A model generated the notes under the pieces. It searched no databases. It was not told where the DNA came from and saw nothing but the letters and a program-made list of their open reading frames with translations. From Pseudomonas reinekei (lineage in GTDB: Bacteria; Pseudomonadota; Gammaproteobacteria; Pseudomonadales; Pseudomonadaceae), in contig NZ_MSTQ01000003.1 of the NCBI RefSeq assembly GCF_001945365.1, positions 372,001 to 436,000 on the forward strand: a DNA stretch of 64,000 bases, read 5' to 3'. Positions 10,426 to 19,258 of this stretch are shown here, in pieces (positions within the stretch are counted from its first letter, which is position 1; each line of letters starts with the position of its first letter). A program made the translations under genes and the position numbers.

Positions 10426-12372
10426 GTGACTATCGGATCAAGCTACAACTACCCCGCATTCGTGGCCAAGGACGCCCCCCGTAAAAAGCGCGAGACGGCC
10501 AACAAATGGGCCGCGCGCTTCCCCAATCCTCCAGACTTGTGCTTCGACTATCGAACACTGCTCGAGCAGGAAAACGGTATCGCCAGGGCAACGGACCCAC
10601 GTCATAGAATCTGCATCATCGGTGCCGGAGTAACCGGCCTGACCGCCGCCAGAGAGCTCTATCGCTGCGGCTTCACCCACATCACCCTGATCGAACAAGC
10701 CAGGCGGATCGGCGGCCGGCACCTGACCGTTCCTGGCAGCCGGCACGCAACGCAAAGCCACACACCGTTTGAGATGGGCGCCATGCGCATGCCCTTCTTC
10801 AATCGTGCGGACGAGCCACCGACTGCCGGTCGTTCGTTGATGGCTTACTACGCCCAGGCTTTCGACTTGTCGTTTTCTGACTTTGCCAATCCAGGCAGCC
10901 AGTGGGTGAACTCCACCGGGATTTATCTGCGTGAAGGCAGCATGGGCGACGCCCCCAACCCGCAGATGCTGATCTGGAAAAACCTCGATGGCCTCACCCC
11001 GCCGCCCGGCAAAGACCTGCAACGGGTGTATGCCAAGTGGAAGGCTTTTGCCGATCGCATGACGCAACAGGTTGCCGAGCTTTATGCCAGTCCTGAGTGG
11101 GAATCGACGTGGGCGGCCATCGTCAAGACGTATCAAGGCGTTTCTTTCCGAGATTTGGTCAGCATGCCCGTCTTGCCAATCTGGGACAGGCATTCGCCGG
11201 GTGATTTTGGCGGGATGGGCATGTCCGCAGAGGAATCGGCGATTTTCTATGCCATTGGCATTGGCGACGGCAGTTGGGGGGCCTTTTACGACGTGTGTTG
11301 CCTTTATCCCCTGCGTACCGCCATCTTTGGTTTTAGCAGCCAGTTGCAATTGATCCACGGCCGAGTGGACTCAATGGGAAACCCGCTGGATGCACCGCAC
11401 CTGAACAGCGAAGCCGTATTTGATTCAACAGGAAAAACGTTTGACCGCCCCCGCTACATCGGCCTCGCTGCGCTGGACGAATGCCTGTTGTTCATGAAAA
11501 TCGATGAAACCGGCAAATCCGTCTACGAACATAGCCGCGAACGAACCCATGGTTTGCTGACGGACTCATCCGTCACCCGACTCAAAAAACTGGCTAACCA
11601 GCAAACCCGCGTTTACTTCAACGGCAATCACAGCCAACCCAAAGAAACCCGGGAACACTTCGAAGACTTTGATTCAGTCATCGTGACCCTTCCGTCCTGG
11701 TTGATCGAAACCCGCATCAGGCTTGAAAACTTCACGCAAGAGATGCTGCCGTTCGAGACGATCAACGCCTGGAAAACCGCGCACTGGGAAACCAGCTGCA
11801 AAGTCTATGCACCGCTGAAAAAATCATTTCTTTCAAAAAACACCAACATCCCGCAAGCCATCGTCACCGACAGTTTTATCCACGACGTCTACACCTACCG
11901 CTACAACGAGAACTACAGCTATGACTGCATCCTCTTGAGTTACACATGGGAGGACGACGCCACCAAACTCGCCTCATTCAGCGATAAAGAGTTGGTCACC
12001 CAGTGCGCTGAAGAGCTGGACCGCATCCTGATGAACGCCGCCAACATCCAGGAAAAAATCTCCCCCTACATCGGCATTGATCAAGCCGTGGTCCAGCGCT
12101 GGATCACCGATAAAAACTCACTGGGCTGCGCAAAGCTGTACCGGCCCGGCACCTATTACGATGCGGTCAGCCTGATGAAGTACAACCGGGACTACGCGCA
12201 TGTTTCGGGCCTGTATTTTTCCGGTGAGTCCTTTTCGGTTGACGCCGGATGGACCGAACCGTGCTTTCGCGGCGCCGTCGATGCGGTTATTCACATTTGC
12301 AACAAAACCGCTGCGAGATTCAACGGCGGGTTTGCCATGAGCGACTATCCGCACTACCAGCTCAAAGCCTGA
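10426..12372 (+). CDS. FAD-dependent L-amino-acid monooxygenase/oxidase (IaaM/DavB-like)
   Basis: A 648-residue flavin amine oxidase. The FAD-binding GAGVTG is at 66-71 with the ribose-binding Glu90 and GGR at 96-98; the C-terminal FAD segment GLYFSGESFSVDAGW starts at 595. The C-terminal region resembles tryptophan 2-monooxygenase (IaaM) and L-phenylalanine oxidase, and lysine 2-monooxygenase DavB is a further relative; such enzymes decarboxylate an amino acid to its amide or deaminate it. A nitrilase-family amidase downstream favours the amide route. GTG at 10426 is the only plausible start, as an in-frame stop lies at 10408-10410; the ribosome site is weak. About 60 residues precede the FAD motif, longer than in DavB. 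The substrate is unknown. Confidence 0.8.
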   Translation: MTIGSSYNYPAFVAKDAPRKKRETANKWAARFPNPPDLCFDYRTLLEQENGIARATDPRHRICIIGAGVTGLTAARELYRCGFTHITLIEQARRIGGRHLTVPGSRHATQSHTPFEMGAMRMPFFNRADEPPTAGRSLMAYYAQAFDLSFSDFANPGSQWVNSTGIYLREGSMGDAPNPQMLIWKNLDGLTPPPGKDLQRVYAKWKAFADRMTQQVAELYASPEWESTWAAIVKTYQGVSFRDLVSMPVLPIWDRHSPGDFGGMGMSAEESAIFYAIGIGDGSWGAFYDVCCLYPLRTAIFGFSSQLQLIHGRVDSMGNPLDAPHLNSEAVFDSTGKTFDRPRYIGLAALDECLLFMKIDETGKSVYEHSRERTHGLLTDSSVTRLKKLANQQTRVYFNGNHSQPKETREHFEDFDSVIVTLPSWLIETRIRLENFTQEMLPFETINAWKTAHWETSCKVYAPLKKSFLSKNTNIPQAIVTDSFIHDVYTYRYNENYSYDCILLSYTWEDDATKLASFSDKELVTQCAEELDRILMNAANIQEKISPYIGIDQAVVQRWITDKNSLGCAKLYRPGTYYDAVSLMKYNRDYAHVSGLYFSGESFSVDAGWTEPCFRGAVDAVIHICNKTAARFNGGFAMSDYPHYQLKA

Positions 12373-12570
12373 CTCCTCCGCCTTTCCAGAGCCATGCACG
12401 ACCTGCATTGGCTCTACCTCCGATCCGATATCAAAAACCCGCCCCTGCATCTTCGGACAAGTACTACAACGTTACCGGAAGCTGCTGACTTACGAGCACT
12501 GCCCGATTCAACTCTTATAAACACGCAGTTCAACAGCGTGAAACAACAATAAAAAAAGAGGTTATCGGGA

Positions 12571-13458
12571 ATGAGCGAGCCAACGAGTCCTGTTCGTGTA
12601 GCAGTCGTGCAATTCGATCCGCAAGTGGGCGTTGAGAAACGCGAAGGCAATCTGCGGCGCAGCCTGGAACTGGCGCTGGAAGCGGTGAACGGCGGCGCGA
12701 ATCTCATCGTGTTGCCCGAACTTTGCAGCACCGGGTATTTCTTCAGCAATCGGCAGGATGCCTTCGACCATTCGCAGGCCGTTCCCGAGGGGCCAAGCGT
12801 GAAAGCCTGGATGGGCTTCGCCCGCGAGCACAAGGTTTACCTCGTGGCCGGCCTGACCGAGCGCGACGGCATGCAGCTGTTCAACACCGGTGTTCTGGTG
12901 GGGCCGGAGGGGTTTATCGGCAAGTATCGCAAAGCCCATTTATGGAACCTGGAGAAGCTCTGGTTCACGCCGGGCAACCTCGGTTTCCCGGTTTTCGACA
13001 CGCCCATCGGCCGTATCGGTTTGCTGATCTGCTGGGACATCTGGTTCCCGGAAGTGCCACGCATCCTCAGCCAGCAAGGCGCGGACATCATTTGCAGCCT
13101 GAACAACTGGGTGTGGACGCCACCGCCGCTGTTCGATGATGCCGGCAAGTGCATGGCGTCGTACCTGACGATGACCGCGGCCCACGTCAACAACGTGTTT
13201 ATTGCAGCGGCCAGCCGGATCGGCGAGGAGCGTGGCGCTCGCTATCTCGGTTGCTCGCTGATTGCCGGGACCAACGGCTGGCCGATTGGCCCGGTGGCAT
13301 CGGCGGACCAGCAGGAAATCCTGTTTGCCGATATCGACCTGACCCGCTCCCGCAGCGCGCCGATCTGGAACGACCTGAACGACCTGCATCGTGACCGTCG
13401 AGCCGATCTCTACGATCCGATGCTCGGTTACACCCTGCACCCGTGTCTCCCACGCTGA
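12571..13458 (+). CDS. Nitrilase-superfamily amidase (carbon-nitrogen hydrolase)
   Basis: A 295-residue C-N hydrolase with the catalytic triad Glu50 (VLPELCSTG), Lys121 (KYRKAHLW) and Cys154 (LLICWDIWFPE). This branch includes omega-amidases, N-carbamoyl hydrolases and 5-aminovaleramide amidase DavA. Because it follows an IaaM/DavB-like oxidase, hydrolysis of the resulting amide to the free acid is the simplest inference. A strong AGAGG precedes the ATG. The gap of 198 bp from the oxidase contains a hairpin (AGAGCCATGCA / TGCATTGGCTCT near 12390-12420) but no T-run, so separate transcription is possible. Confidence 0.85.
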   Translation: MSEPTSPVRVAVVQFDPQVGVEKREGNLRRSLELALEAVNGGANLIVLPELCSTGYFFSNRQDAFDHSQAVPEGPSVKAWMGFAREHKVYLVAGLTERDGMQLFNTGVLVGPEGFIGKYRKAHLWNLEKLWFTPGNLGFPVFDTPIGRIGLLICWDIWFPEVPRILSQQGADIICSLNNWVWTPPPLFDDAGKCMASYLTMTAAHVNNVFIAAASRIGEERGARYLGCSLIAGTNGWPIGPVASADQQEILFADIDLTRSRSAPIWNDLNDLHRDRRADLYDPMLGYTLHPCLPR

Positions 13459-13475
13459 TAAAGGAGACATGAAAC

Positions 13476-14681
13476 ATGGAAATCACACCTGAGAAAAACC
13501 GGTTTGCACAGCGATCGCCGGTTGATACCGCGATCATTCTGCTGATGATTGGCACGGCGCTGCTGATCATTTGGCTGTCTTTCACCAACCGTACGTTCTG
13601 GGAAGCCCACTGGCCAGGCTACAGCGACATGGTGTCTGCGCTTCCGCAGCCGAGCGCCTGGTTACGCTGGGTACTTGGCGACATCAGCGAAGTCGCCTTC
13701 TATAAACACGAGTTCGCCTCAATCGGGTTGCTGGCGGGCGCCTATCTGGCCTACTGGGCGAACCGGACGGGAAAATCCTGGCAAGGTTTTGCCATCTGCT
13801 ATGGGACCGGTTTGTGGCCATGGCTGATCACCAGCTCATTGCTGGGCCTGCTGCTGAGCAATCTGCTGTGGGGCTGGACGGTGACGGCCGACAGTTGGCA
13901 ACCGACCTTTGTCGCGTTCGTTTCACTGCCGGCGGCGATGGTGTTGATGTTTGGCGGCGGCTGGAAGGTCACGATCAATGGCGCAATCATGGGAGCCGTA
14001 CTCGTCACGCCGATCTGTCTGCTGATGGTCAATTACGTGTGCAACCCGCTGGGCTTGCCCGTGGTAATCGGCAATGTCTCGGGCATGGCGATCGCCAGTG
14101 TGATTGCCTTTGTGCTCTGTCGTTACCTGCCGAGCCTGGTGAAGTCCGCGGAATCGGACCTTGCCGAGAAGCCCAGCGAAGCGCCACCCGCCAACACCCG
14201 GACGCCGGATTACGGCGTCATCTGGACCCTGCGCCGGATCCTCGCCGACTTTTCCGAGGCACCATTCTTCGGCAATGAACTGGCCAGCATCGGGTTGATC
14301 CTGGGGGCATTACTGGCCTACAGCTTGAACCCCTCGAGCCCGGTCTACGGTTCGGGCTTGCTGCCGCAACTGATCGGTGCCCAGGCGTTGACCTCGGCCA
14401 TCGGCATCATGATCTGGCGTCGACAGTGGATGTTGCGTGGCTGGTACCCCACCTACATTCCACTGGTGTCCGTGGTGCCGGCGGCACTGTTGACCCATGG
14501 CGGCAGTTGGCAGGTCATCGCCTCAAGTGCATTGTTGGGCGCGTTGATCGCCCCGCCCCTGGCCTGTGCGATCGCCAAGCGGTTGCCGGCCGATATGCAC
14601 GCCTACATCGGTAATGTCCTGTCCATGGCCATCAGCACGTTGCTGATCATCCCGCTGATTGGGTGGCTGATCGCCAACTGA
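13476..14681 (+). CDS. Unrecognised polytopic membrane protein with internal duplication
   Basis: A 401-residue hydrophobic protein I cannot place in a named family. After an N-terminal helix (about 19-35), two related halves follow: residues 64-219 and 253-396, joined by a hydrophilic linker (222-250). Shared landmarks are DxSExxF then ExASIGLxxGAxLAY, a WxPT segment, a P-AA-x-GG-x-W-x-V segment, and IGNVxxMAI. Such duplication is common in transporters. AAGGAG at 13461-13466 gives a strong start, 17 nt after the amidase stop, so it is in the same operon; import of the substrate or export of the product is the likely job. Confidence 0.8.
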   Translation: MEITPEKNRFAQRSPVDTAIILLMIGTALLIIWLSFTNRTFWEAHWPGYSDMVSALPQPSAWLRWVLGDISEVAFYKHEFASIGLLAGAYLAYWANRTGKSWQGFAICYGTGLWPWLITSSLLGLLLSNLLWGWTVTADSWQPTFVAFVSLPAAMVLMFGGGWKVTINGAIMGAVLVTPICLLMVNYVCNPLGLPVVIGNVSGMAIASVIAFVLCRYLPSLVKSAESDLAEKPSEAPPANTRTPDYGVIWTLRRILADFSEAPFFGNELASIGLILGALLAYSLNPSSPVYGSGLLPQLIGAQALTSAIGIMIWRRQWMLRGWYPTYIPLVSVVPAALLTHGGSWQVIASSALLGALIAPPLACAIAKRLPADMHAYIGNVLSMAISTLLIIPLIGWLIAN

Positions 14682-14759
14682 CACACTCTGCCACTCGGCT
14701 GTATCGCGGCCTCAACAGCGGATACAGCCCTTTCTCATCACAACCCTGCGAGGTATCAA

Positions 14760-15737
14760 ATGGACCTGCCCAAACTGGCCATCGCGGCGCTCGGCGGCAC
14801 GGTGAGCATGCAAGCCAGGAATGCCGGTGAAGGCGTCATCCCGACCGTCAGCGGCGAAACCCTGCTGGCCTGCGTGCCGGAGTTGGCGACACTGGCCCGG
14901 GTCAGTGTCGAAACACTCGGCCTGCTGCCCAGTGCCTCATTGAGTTTCGAGGTCTTGCTCAGCGTCCTGTCCTGGGCGAAATATCAGGTGGAGCAAGGCG
15001 CCCGTGGCGTTGTTATCACCCAGGGCACCGACACCCTTGAAGAAACCGCCGTGTTTTTTGATTATCTGTGGGATTGCGATGAACCGTTGGTCCTGACCGG
15101 TGCCATGCGATCGGCAAAACAGGCCGGCGCCGATGGGCCGGCCAACCTGCTGGATGCCTGCCGTGTTGCCCTGGCCGATAGCAGTCGACAGCGCGGCGTT
15201 CAGGTGGTGATGAACGGGCAGATTCATCAGGCTGACTGTGTACGCAAAACCGATTCGCTGGCCTTGCAGGCGTTCTCCTCCCCGGTCTTCGGCCCCGCCG
15301 GGCTGCTCGTGGAAGGCGTGGTTCGCTATTCCCGTCCGCCGGCCGAGCGCCGATGTTTACCCTTGCCGCAACACACCACGCAGAAGGTGGCCCTGCTGGA
15401 GGCGTCGCTTTCTGCCGATACGCTGTTATTGGAAAACATCCTGAAGCTGGGTTACGACGGGCTGGTGATCGCTGGCTTCGGCGCCGGGCACGTCTCGGCT
15501 AGCTGGGCCGAAGTGATCGAGCAGCTTGCCGAAAAGATCCCGGTGATCGTTGCGACCCGCACCGGTTCCGGCTCCACTGCGCAAGCCACCTACGGCTTTA
15601 TCGGCAGTGAGATGGACCTGGTTCGCAAGGGCGCACACATGGCAGGATTTCTCTGCCCGCGCAAAGCGAGAGTCCTGCTGTGGTTGCTGCTTGGCGGTGA
15701 GCGGCAGCATGAGCTGGCGCGCTATCTGACCACATGA
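14760..15737 (+). CDS. Asparaginase/glutaminase-family enzyme, cytoplasmic
   Basis: A 325-residue asparaginase-family protein. The two catalytic threonines are visible: Thr14 in LGGTVSM and Thr90 in TQGTDTLEE, with Asp91 beside it and Lys120 in MRSAKQAGADGP. There is no signal peptide, so it acts in the cytoplasm. The family hydrolyses asparagine, glutamine or related side-chain amides to the acid and ammonia. It is 78 bp after the membrane protein, so probably in the same transcript. In this context it may release ammonia from an amide-bearing intermediate or precursor; ordinary asparagine use is the conservative alternative. Confidence 0.85.
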   Translation: MDLPKLAIAALGGTVSMQARNAGEGVIPTVSGETLLACVPELATLARVSVETLGLLPSASLSFEVLLSVLSWAKYQVEQGARGVVITQGTDTLEETAVFFDYLWDCDEPLVLTGAMRSAKQAGADGPANLLDACRVALADSSRQRGVQVVMNGQIHQADCVRKTDSLALQAFSSPVFGPAGLLVEGVVRYSRPPAERRCLPLPQHTTQKVALLEASLSADTLLLENILKLGYDGLVIAGFGAGHVSASWAEVIEQLAEKIPVIVATRTGSGSTAQATYGFIGSEMDLVRKGAHMAGFLCPRKARVLLWLLLGGERQHELARYLTT

Positions 15738-15765
15738 AAACCGCAATCAAAATTGACGCATGATC

Positions 15766-15846
15766 CTGTGGGAGCGGGCTTGCTAGCGATAGCGGTGTGA
15801 CTGACCCACCGCGTCGTCGAAATCGCCAGCAAGCCGGCTCCTACAG
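15766..15846. repeat. REP pair (REPIN-like)
   Basis: TGTGGGAGCGGGCTTGCTAG begins at 15767, and the opposing copy, GCCAGCAAGCCGGCTCCTAC, ends at 15844. It lies between the convergent asparaginase and zapE genes. Confidence 0.8.
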
Positions 15847-15880
15847 ACCTTGTCGAGTCAGCAGCAAGGGAGACAGCCAT

Positions 15881-15912
15881 AAAAAAAAGGCCTGCAATCG
15901 CAGGCCATTTTT
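15881..15912. terminator. Bidirectional intrinsic terminator
   Basis: GGCCTGC (15889-15895) and GCAGGCC (15900-15906) form a 7-bp stem with eight A before it and five T after. It serves zapE on the minus strand and may also end the asparaginase operon. Confidence 0.85.
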
Positions 15913-15919
15913 CGAAATC

Positions 15920-17014
15920 CTACGGCTTGTGCGCCCGGGACAGGAATTCGTGGGACTGCATTTCCAGCAAGCGACTCAACGTACGCTGGAACTCGAAGTT
16001 CAAGCGGCCGCCGGTGTACAGATCCTTGAGTTCGACTTCAGCAGAAATGATCAGCTTCACGTTACGGTCGTAGAATTCGTCGACCATGTTGATGAAGCGT
16101 CGGGCGATGTCGTCGGTGGTGACGCTCATCTGCTCGACACCGCTGAGCAGCACGGCGTGGAAAATCTTGCCCAGTTCGATGTAGTCGTTCTGGCTGCGCG
16201 GGCCGTCGCACAGTTCGCGGAACTCGAACCACGCCACGTCATCGCAGGTGCGCAACGCACGGATTTCGCGGTTCTCGATCATCAGCACATCGTTCTCGAT
16301 GGCGGCGGTGCATTCCGGCGTCAGCGCGCGGAAGCTCTTGCGCAGGCTTTCGTGGGACGCTTCGTCGAGCGGGAAGTGGAACAGTTCCGCTTGTTCGAGG
16401 TGACGCAGACGATAGTCGACGCCGCTGTCGACGTTGACGATCTCGGTATTCTGCTTGATCAACGCGATGGCCGGCAGGAAGCGCGCACGTTGCAGGCCAT
16501 CCTTGTACAGGCCGTCCGGCACGATGTTCGACGTTGCGACCAGGGTCACGCCGTTTTTGAACAGTTCTTCCATCAACGTGCCGAGGATCATGGCGTCGGT
16601 GATGTCGGAAACGAAGAATTCATCGAAGCAGATCACCCGGGATTCGGTGGCGAAGCGCTTGGCGATGATGGTCAGCGGGTTCTTTTCGCCGCCGAGGGTC
16701 TTCATCTCTTCGTGCACACGCTTCATGAAGCGGTGGAAGTGAGTGCGAGTCTTTTCCTTGAACGGCAGCGCTTCGAAGAAGGTGTCGACCAGGTAAGTCT
16801 TGCCGCGACCTACGCCGCCCCAGAAGTACAGGCCCTTGACCGGGGTCTGATCCTTTTTGCCAAACAGTTTGCCCAGCAGGCCCGGCTTGTTTTGCTCGGC
16901 GGCGACCAGATCGTCGTACAGGCGCTGCAAATGACGCACGGCAGTTTCCTGCGCGGCATCATGGAAGAATTCCGGGCGTTTCAGATCAGCTTGATATCGT
17001 TCTAGGGGCGTCAT
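15920..17014 (-). CDS. zapE: ZapE cell-division ATPase (AFG1-like)
   Basis: A 364-residue AAA-type ATPase. Walker A GGVGRGKT is at 66-73 and Walker B reads VICFDEFF. In E. coli ZapE binds FtsZ and affects the Z-ring under stress; mitochondrial AFG1 relatives act in respiratory-protein quality control. It is cytoplasmic. It follows trpS on the minus strand, separated by a terminator at 17033-17064, so it may have its own promoter. Confidence 0.93.
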   Translation of the reverse strand: MTPLERYQADLKRPEFFHDAAQETAVRHLQRLYDDLVAAEQNKPGLLGKLFGKKDQTPVKGLYFWGGVGRGKTYLVDTFFEALPFKEKTRTHFHRFMKRVHEEMKTLGGEKNPLTIIAKRFATESRVICFDEFFVSDITDAMILGTLMEELFKNGVTLVATSNIVPDGLYKDGLQRARFLPAIALIKQNTEIVNVDSGVDYRLRHLEQAELFHFPLDEASHESLRKSFRALTPECTAAIENDVLMIENREIRALRTCDDVAWFEFRELCDGPRSQNDYIELGKIFHAVLLSGVEQMSVTTDDIARRFINMVDEFYDRNVKLIISAEVELKDLYTGGRLNFEFQRTLSRLLEMQSHEFLSRAHKP

Positions 17015-17032
17015 AATTCGTTAGCAAGGCAA

Positions 17033-17064
17033 CAAAAACGGGCCGTCACTGTAGCGACGGCCCG
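17033..17064 (-). terminator. Intrinsic terminator after trpS
   Basis: CGGGCCGTC (17039-17047) and GACGGCCCG (17056-17064) form a perfect 9-bp stem; on the minus strand it is followed by a run of five T. Confidence 0.85.
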
Positions 17065-17104
17065 CAGGAATGGCAATCGGCCCTTGGTATGGCCGTGCCG
17101 CTGT

Positions 17105-18460
17105 TTATTCCTGAACCGGGGTCAGGGCAATCCGCAAAGCTTCAATGGCCGCGTCGCGAGCAGGGCTGTCGGCGAAGGCCGGGCTGTCGGCGACACACTC
17201 GCCTTCGAGCCAGACGCTAAAGCTCAGGTCTTCATTGCGCACGTCCAGAGGCTGGCCCGATTGCAGTTGCTTGGTCACCAAACCTGCGGTTTTGCCGTCG
17301 GCGAAATGGCGCGACAACAGCAGTTGTTCGCCATCGGCCGCCAGCAGACGGAAGCGGAAACTGCCGTCGTCTTCGCGGAAGCTGACAAAACGCGGCGCTT
17401 TCGCGGCTTTCTTCTTGCTGGTGGCCGCCACTTGGGTCTGGGCCACGAACGAACGCAGGCCTACGGCTTCACGCAATTGGTTGAGGAACGGCGTCGCCAC
17501 CGCGCGGGCTTTTTTCGCGCCGTGTTGCAGGATGTCTTCCAGGTCCGCCGGGCGCTCGATCAACTGGTGATAGCGCTCGCGGGACTCGCCCAGATCGCTG
17601 TCGAGCAACTGGAACAGACGATTCTTCGCCTCGCCCCAACCCAGGCCGCCCAGCAGTTCGCTGCGGAACTCGTCGGCTTGTGCTGGAGTGGCGAACGCCT
17701 GGAACAGCGTGAACAGATGCGAGTTGTCCGGATCTTTCGCTTCGCCCGGCGCACGGGAGTCGGTGACGATCCGTGAAATCGCGTCCTTCATTTCTTTGGC
17801 GCTGCTGAACAACGGAATGGTGTTGTCGTAACTCTTCGACATCTTCCGGCCATCGAGACCCGGCAGCGTGGCGACGCTTTCTTCGATCAGCGCCTCAGGC
17901 ATGGTGAAGAATTCTTTGCCCTGACCGAACAGGTGATTGAAACGCTGGCCGATATCACGGGCCATTTCCACGTGCTGGATCTGGTCGCGACCGACCGGCA
18001 CCTTGTGCGCGTTGAACATCAGAATGTCGGCGGCCATCAGCACCGGGTAGCTGTACAGGCCCATGGTGATACCGGCATCCGGGTCTTCGCCGGTTTCGAC
18101 GTTCTTGTCCACCGAGGCCTTGTAGGCGTGGGCGCGGTTGAGCAGGCCCTTGGCGGCGACGCAGGTCAGCAGCCAGGTCAACTCGGGGATTTCCGGAATG
18201 TCGGACTGGCGATAGAAGGTCACGCGGTCCACATCCAGGCCACCGGCCAGCCAGGTCGCGGCGATTTCCAGACGCGAGCGCTGGATGCGCAGCGGGTCAT
18301 CGCACTTGATCAGGGCGTGGTAGTCCGCCAGGAAGTAGAACGAATCGGCATTGCTGTCACGGCTGGCCAGGATCGCCGGGCGAATGGCACCGGCGTAGTT
18401 GCCCAGGTGCGGCGTGCCGGTGGTGGTGATGCCGGTGAGGATACGGGTTCGAGTCGTCAT
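17105..18460 (-). CDS. trpS: Tryptophanyl-tRNA synthetase with C-terminal extension
   Basis: A 451-residue class I aminoacyl-tRNA synthetase charging tRNA-Trp. The HIGH-like motif is PHLGN at 17-21 and the second signature is KMSKS at 206-210. The catalytic body ends near residue 340. A Lys-rich linker (349-355) then leads to about 95 extra residues (357-451) whose FRFRLLAADGEQLLLS resembles a DUF1508-type repeat; compact bacterial enzymes of about 330 residues lack this. The ATG at 18460 fits family starts; a TTG eight codons upstream is less likely. It lies 24 nt after the hydrolase gene in one operon. Confidence 0.93.
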   Translation of the reverse strand: MTTRTRILTGITTTGTPHLGNYAGAIRPAILASRDSNADSFYFLADYHALIKCDDPLRIQRSRLEIAATWLAGGLDVDRVTFYRQSDIPEIPELTWLLTCVAAKGLLNRAHAYKASVDKNVETGEDPDAGITMGLYSYPVLMAADILMFNAHKVPVGRDQIQHVEMARDIGQRFNHLFGQGKEFFTMPEALIEESVATLPGLDGRKMSKSYDNTIPLFSSAKEMKDAISRIVTDSRAPGEAKDPDNSHLFTLFQAFATPAQADEFRSELLGGLGWGEAKNRLFQLLDSDLGESRERYHQLIERPADLEDILQHGAKKARAVATPFLNQLREAVGLRSFVAQTQVAATSKKKAAKAPRFVSFREDDGSFRFRLLAADGEQLLLSRHFADGKTAGLVTKQLQSGQPLDVRNEDLSFSVWLEGECVADSPAFADSPARDAAIEALRIALTPVQE

Positions 18461-18484
18461 GGGTAATCGCTTGTCAGACTGCAA

Positions 18485-19114
18485 TCAATTCGAAAGACGC
18501 GGCAGGATCAGATCCTTGAGATCGGTCAGCTTGCCATGAAAAAAGTGTCCGCATTCTGCCACTTTCAGCAGCTCATGGGGACGTTCAAGCGCGTCGGACC
18601 ATTGGTAAACCAACTGCGGATCGATCACTTCGTCGGTTTCCGGCTGGATCAGGGTCAGTTCGCCGTGCTGAGGCAGTTGATCCTGCGCGCCCAGACGCAT
18701 GACCGCCGGGGCGACCATGAACAGGTGCTTGATCTGTTCGCCCTGCGCTTCCAGGCGTCCGCCGAGACTGGCCGCAACAAAACCGCCAAAGGAGAAACCG
18801 AACAGGGTCAGCGGCAAATCCGGGTGTTGGCTGCGAAACCATTCAGCCACGGCCTGGGCATCGTCGACTTCACCGGTGCCCATGTCATGGCTGCCTTCGC
18901 TGGCGCCGACGCCACGGTAGTTGAAGCGCACCGTAATCAAACCGGCATCGCGCGCGGTGCGTTGCAGGGTCGAGACCACTTTGTTGAGCATGGTGCCGCC
19001 CTGCACCGGGTTCGGATGGCAAATCAGCGCCAGGCCGCGCGGCTGCTCGTTGTCGAGGTAAAGGGCTTCCAGTTGGCCCACAGGGCCATCAATCACTACA
19101 GGGGTTTCACGCAT
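18485..19114 (-). CDS. Alpha/beta-hydrolase, COG2945-type
   Basis: A 209-residue cytoplasmic hydrolase. The HPNPVQGG segment follows the first strands, the nucleophile Ser108 is in GFSFGG, and Asp (ETDEVID) and His (CGHFFHG) complete the triad. These proteins are small esterase-like enzymes with unknown physiological substrates. The ATG at 19114 agrees with family starts. A TTG two codons upstream is better spaced from the only good Shine-Dalgarno sequence (GGAG), so the true start could be either. It is the first gene of hydrolase-trpS and is divergent from zapG. Confidence 0.85.
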   Translation of the reverse strand: MRETPVVIDGPVGQLEALYLDNEQPRGLALICHPNPVQGGTMLNKVVSTLQRTARDAGLITVRFNYRGVGASEGSHDMGTGEVDDAQAVAEWFRSQHPDLPLTLFGFSFGGFVAASLGGRLEAQGEQIKHLFMVAPAVMRLGAQDQLPQHGELTLIQPETDEVIDPQLVYQWSDALERPHELLKVAECGHFFHGKLTDLKDLILPRLSN

Positions 19115-19258
19115 AAGCAAGGAAGGAACTCCGTGACCCCGGATCGGGTCGACTCGTCTAGCAAATTGTCTGTGGCTGTCTATTGCGAGCGAATCGCGGT
19201 ATACAGCGCAGGTTCGAGCCGTTAACGTAAAGCAAAGCCGTTTATAGAGGAAGGACTC

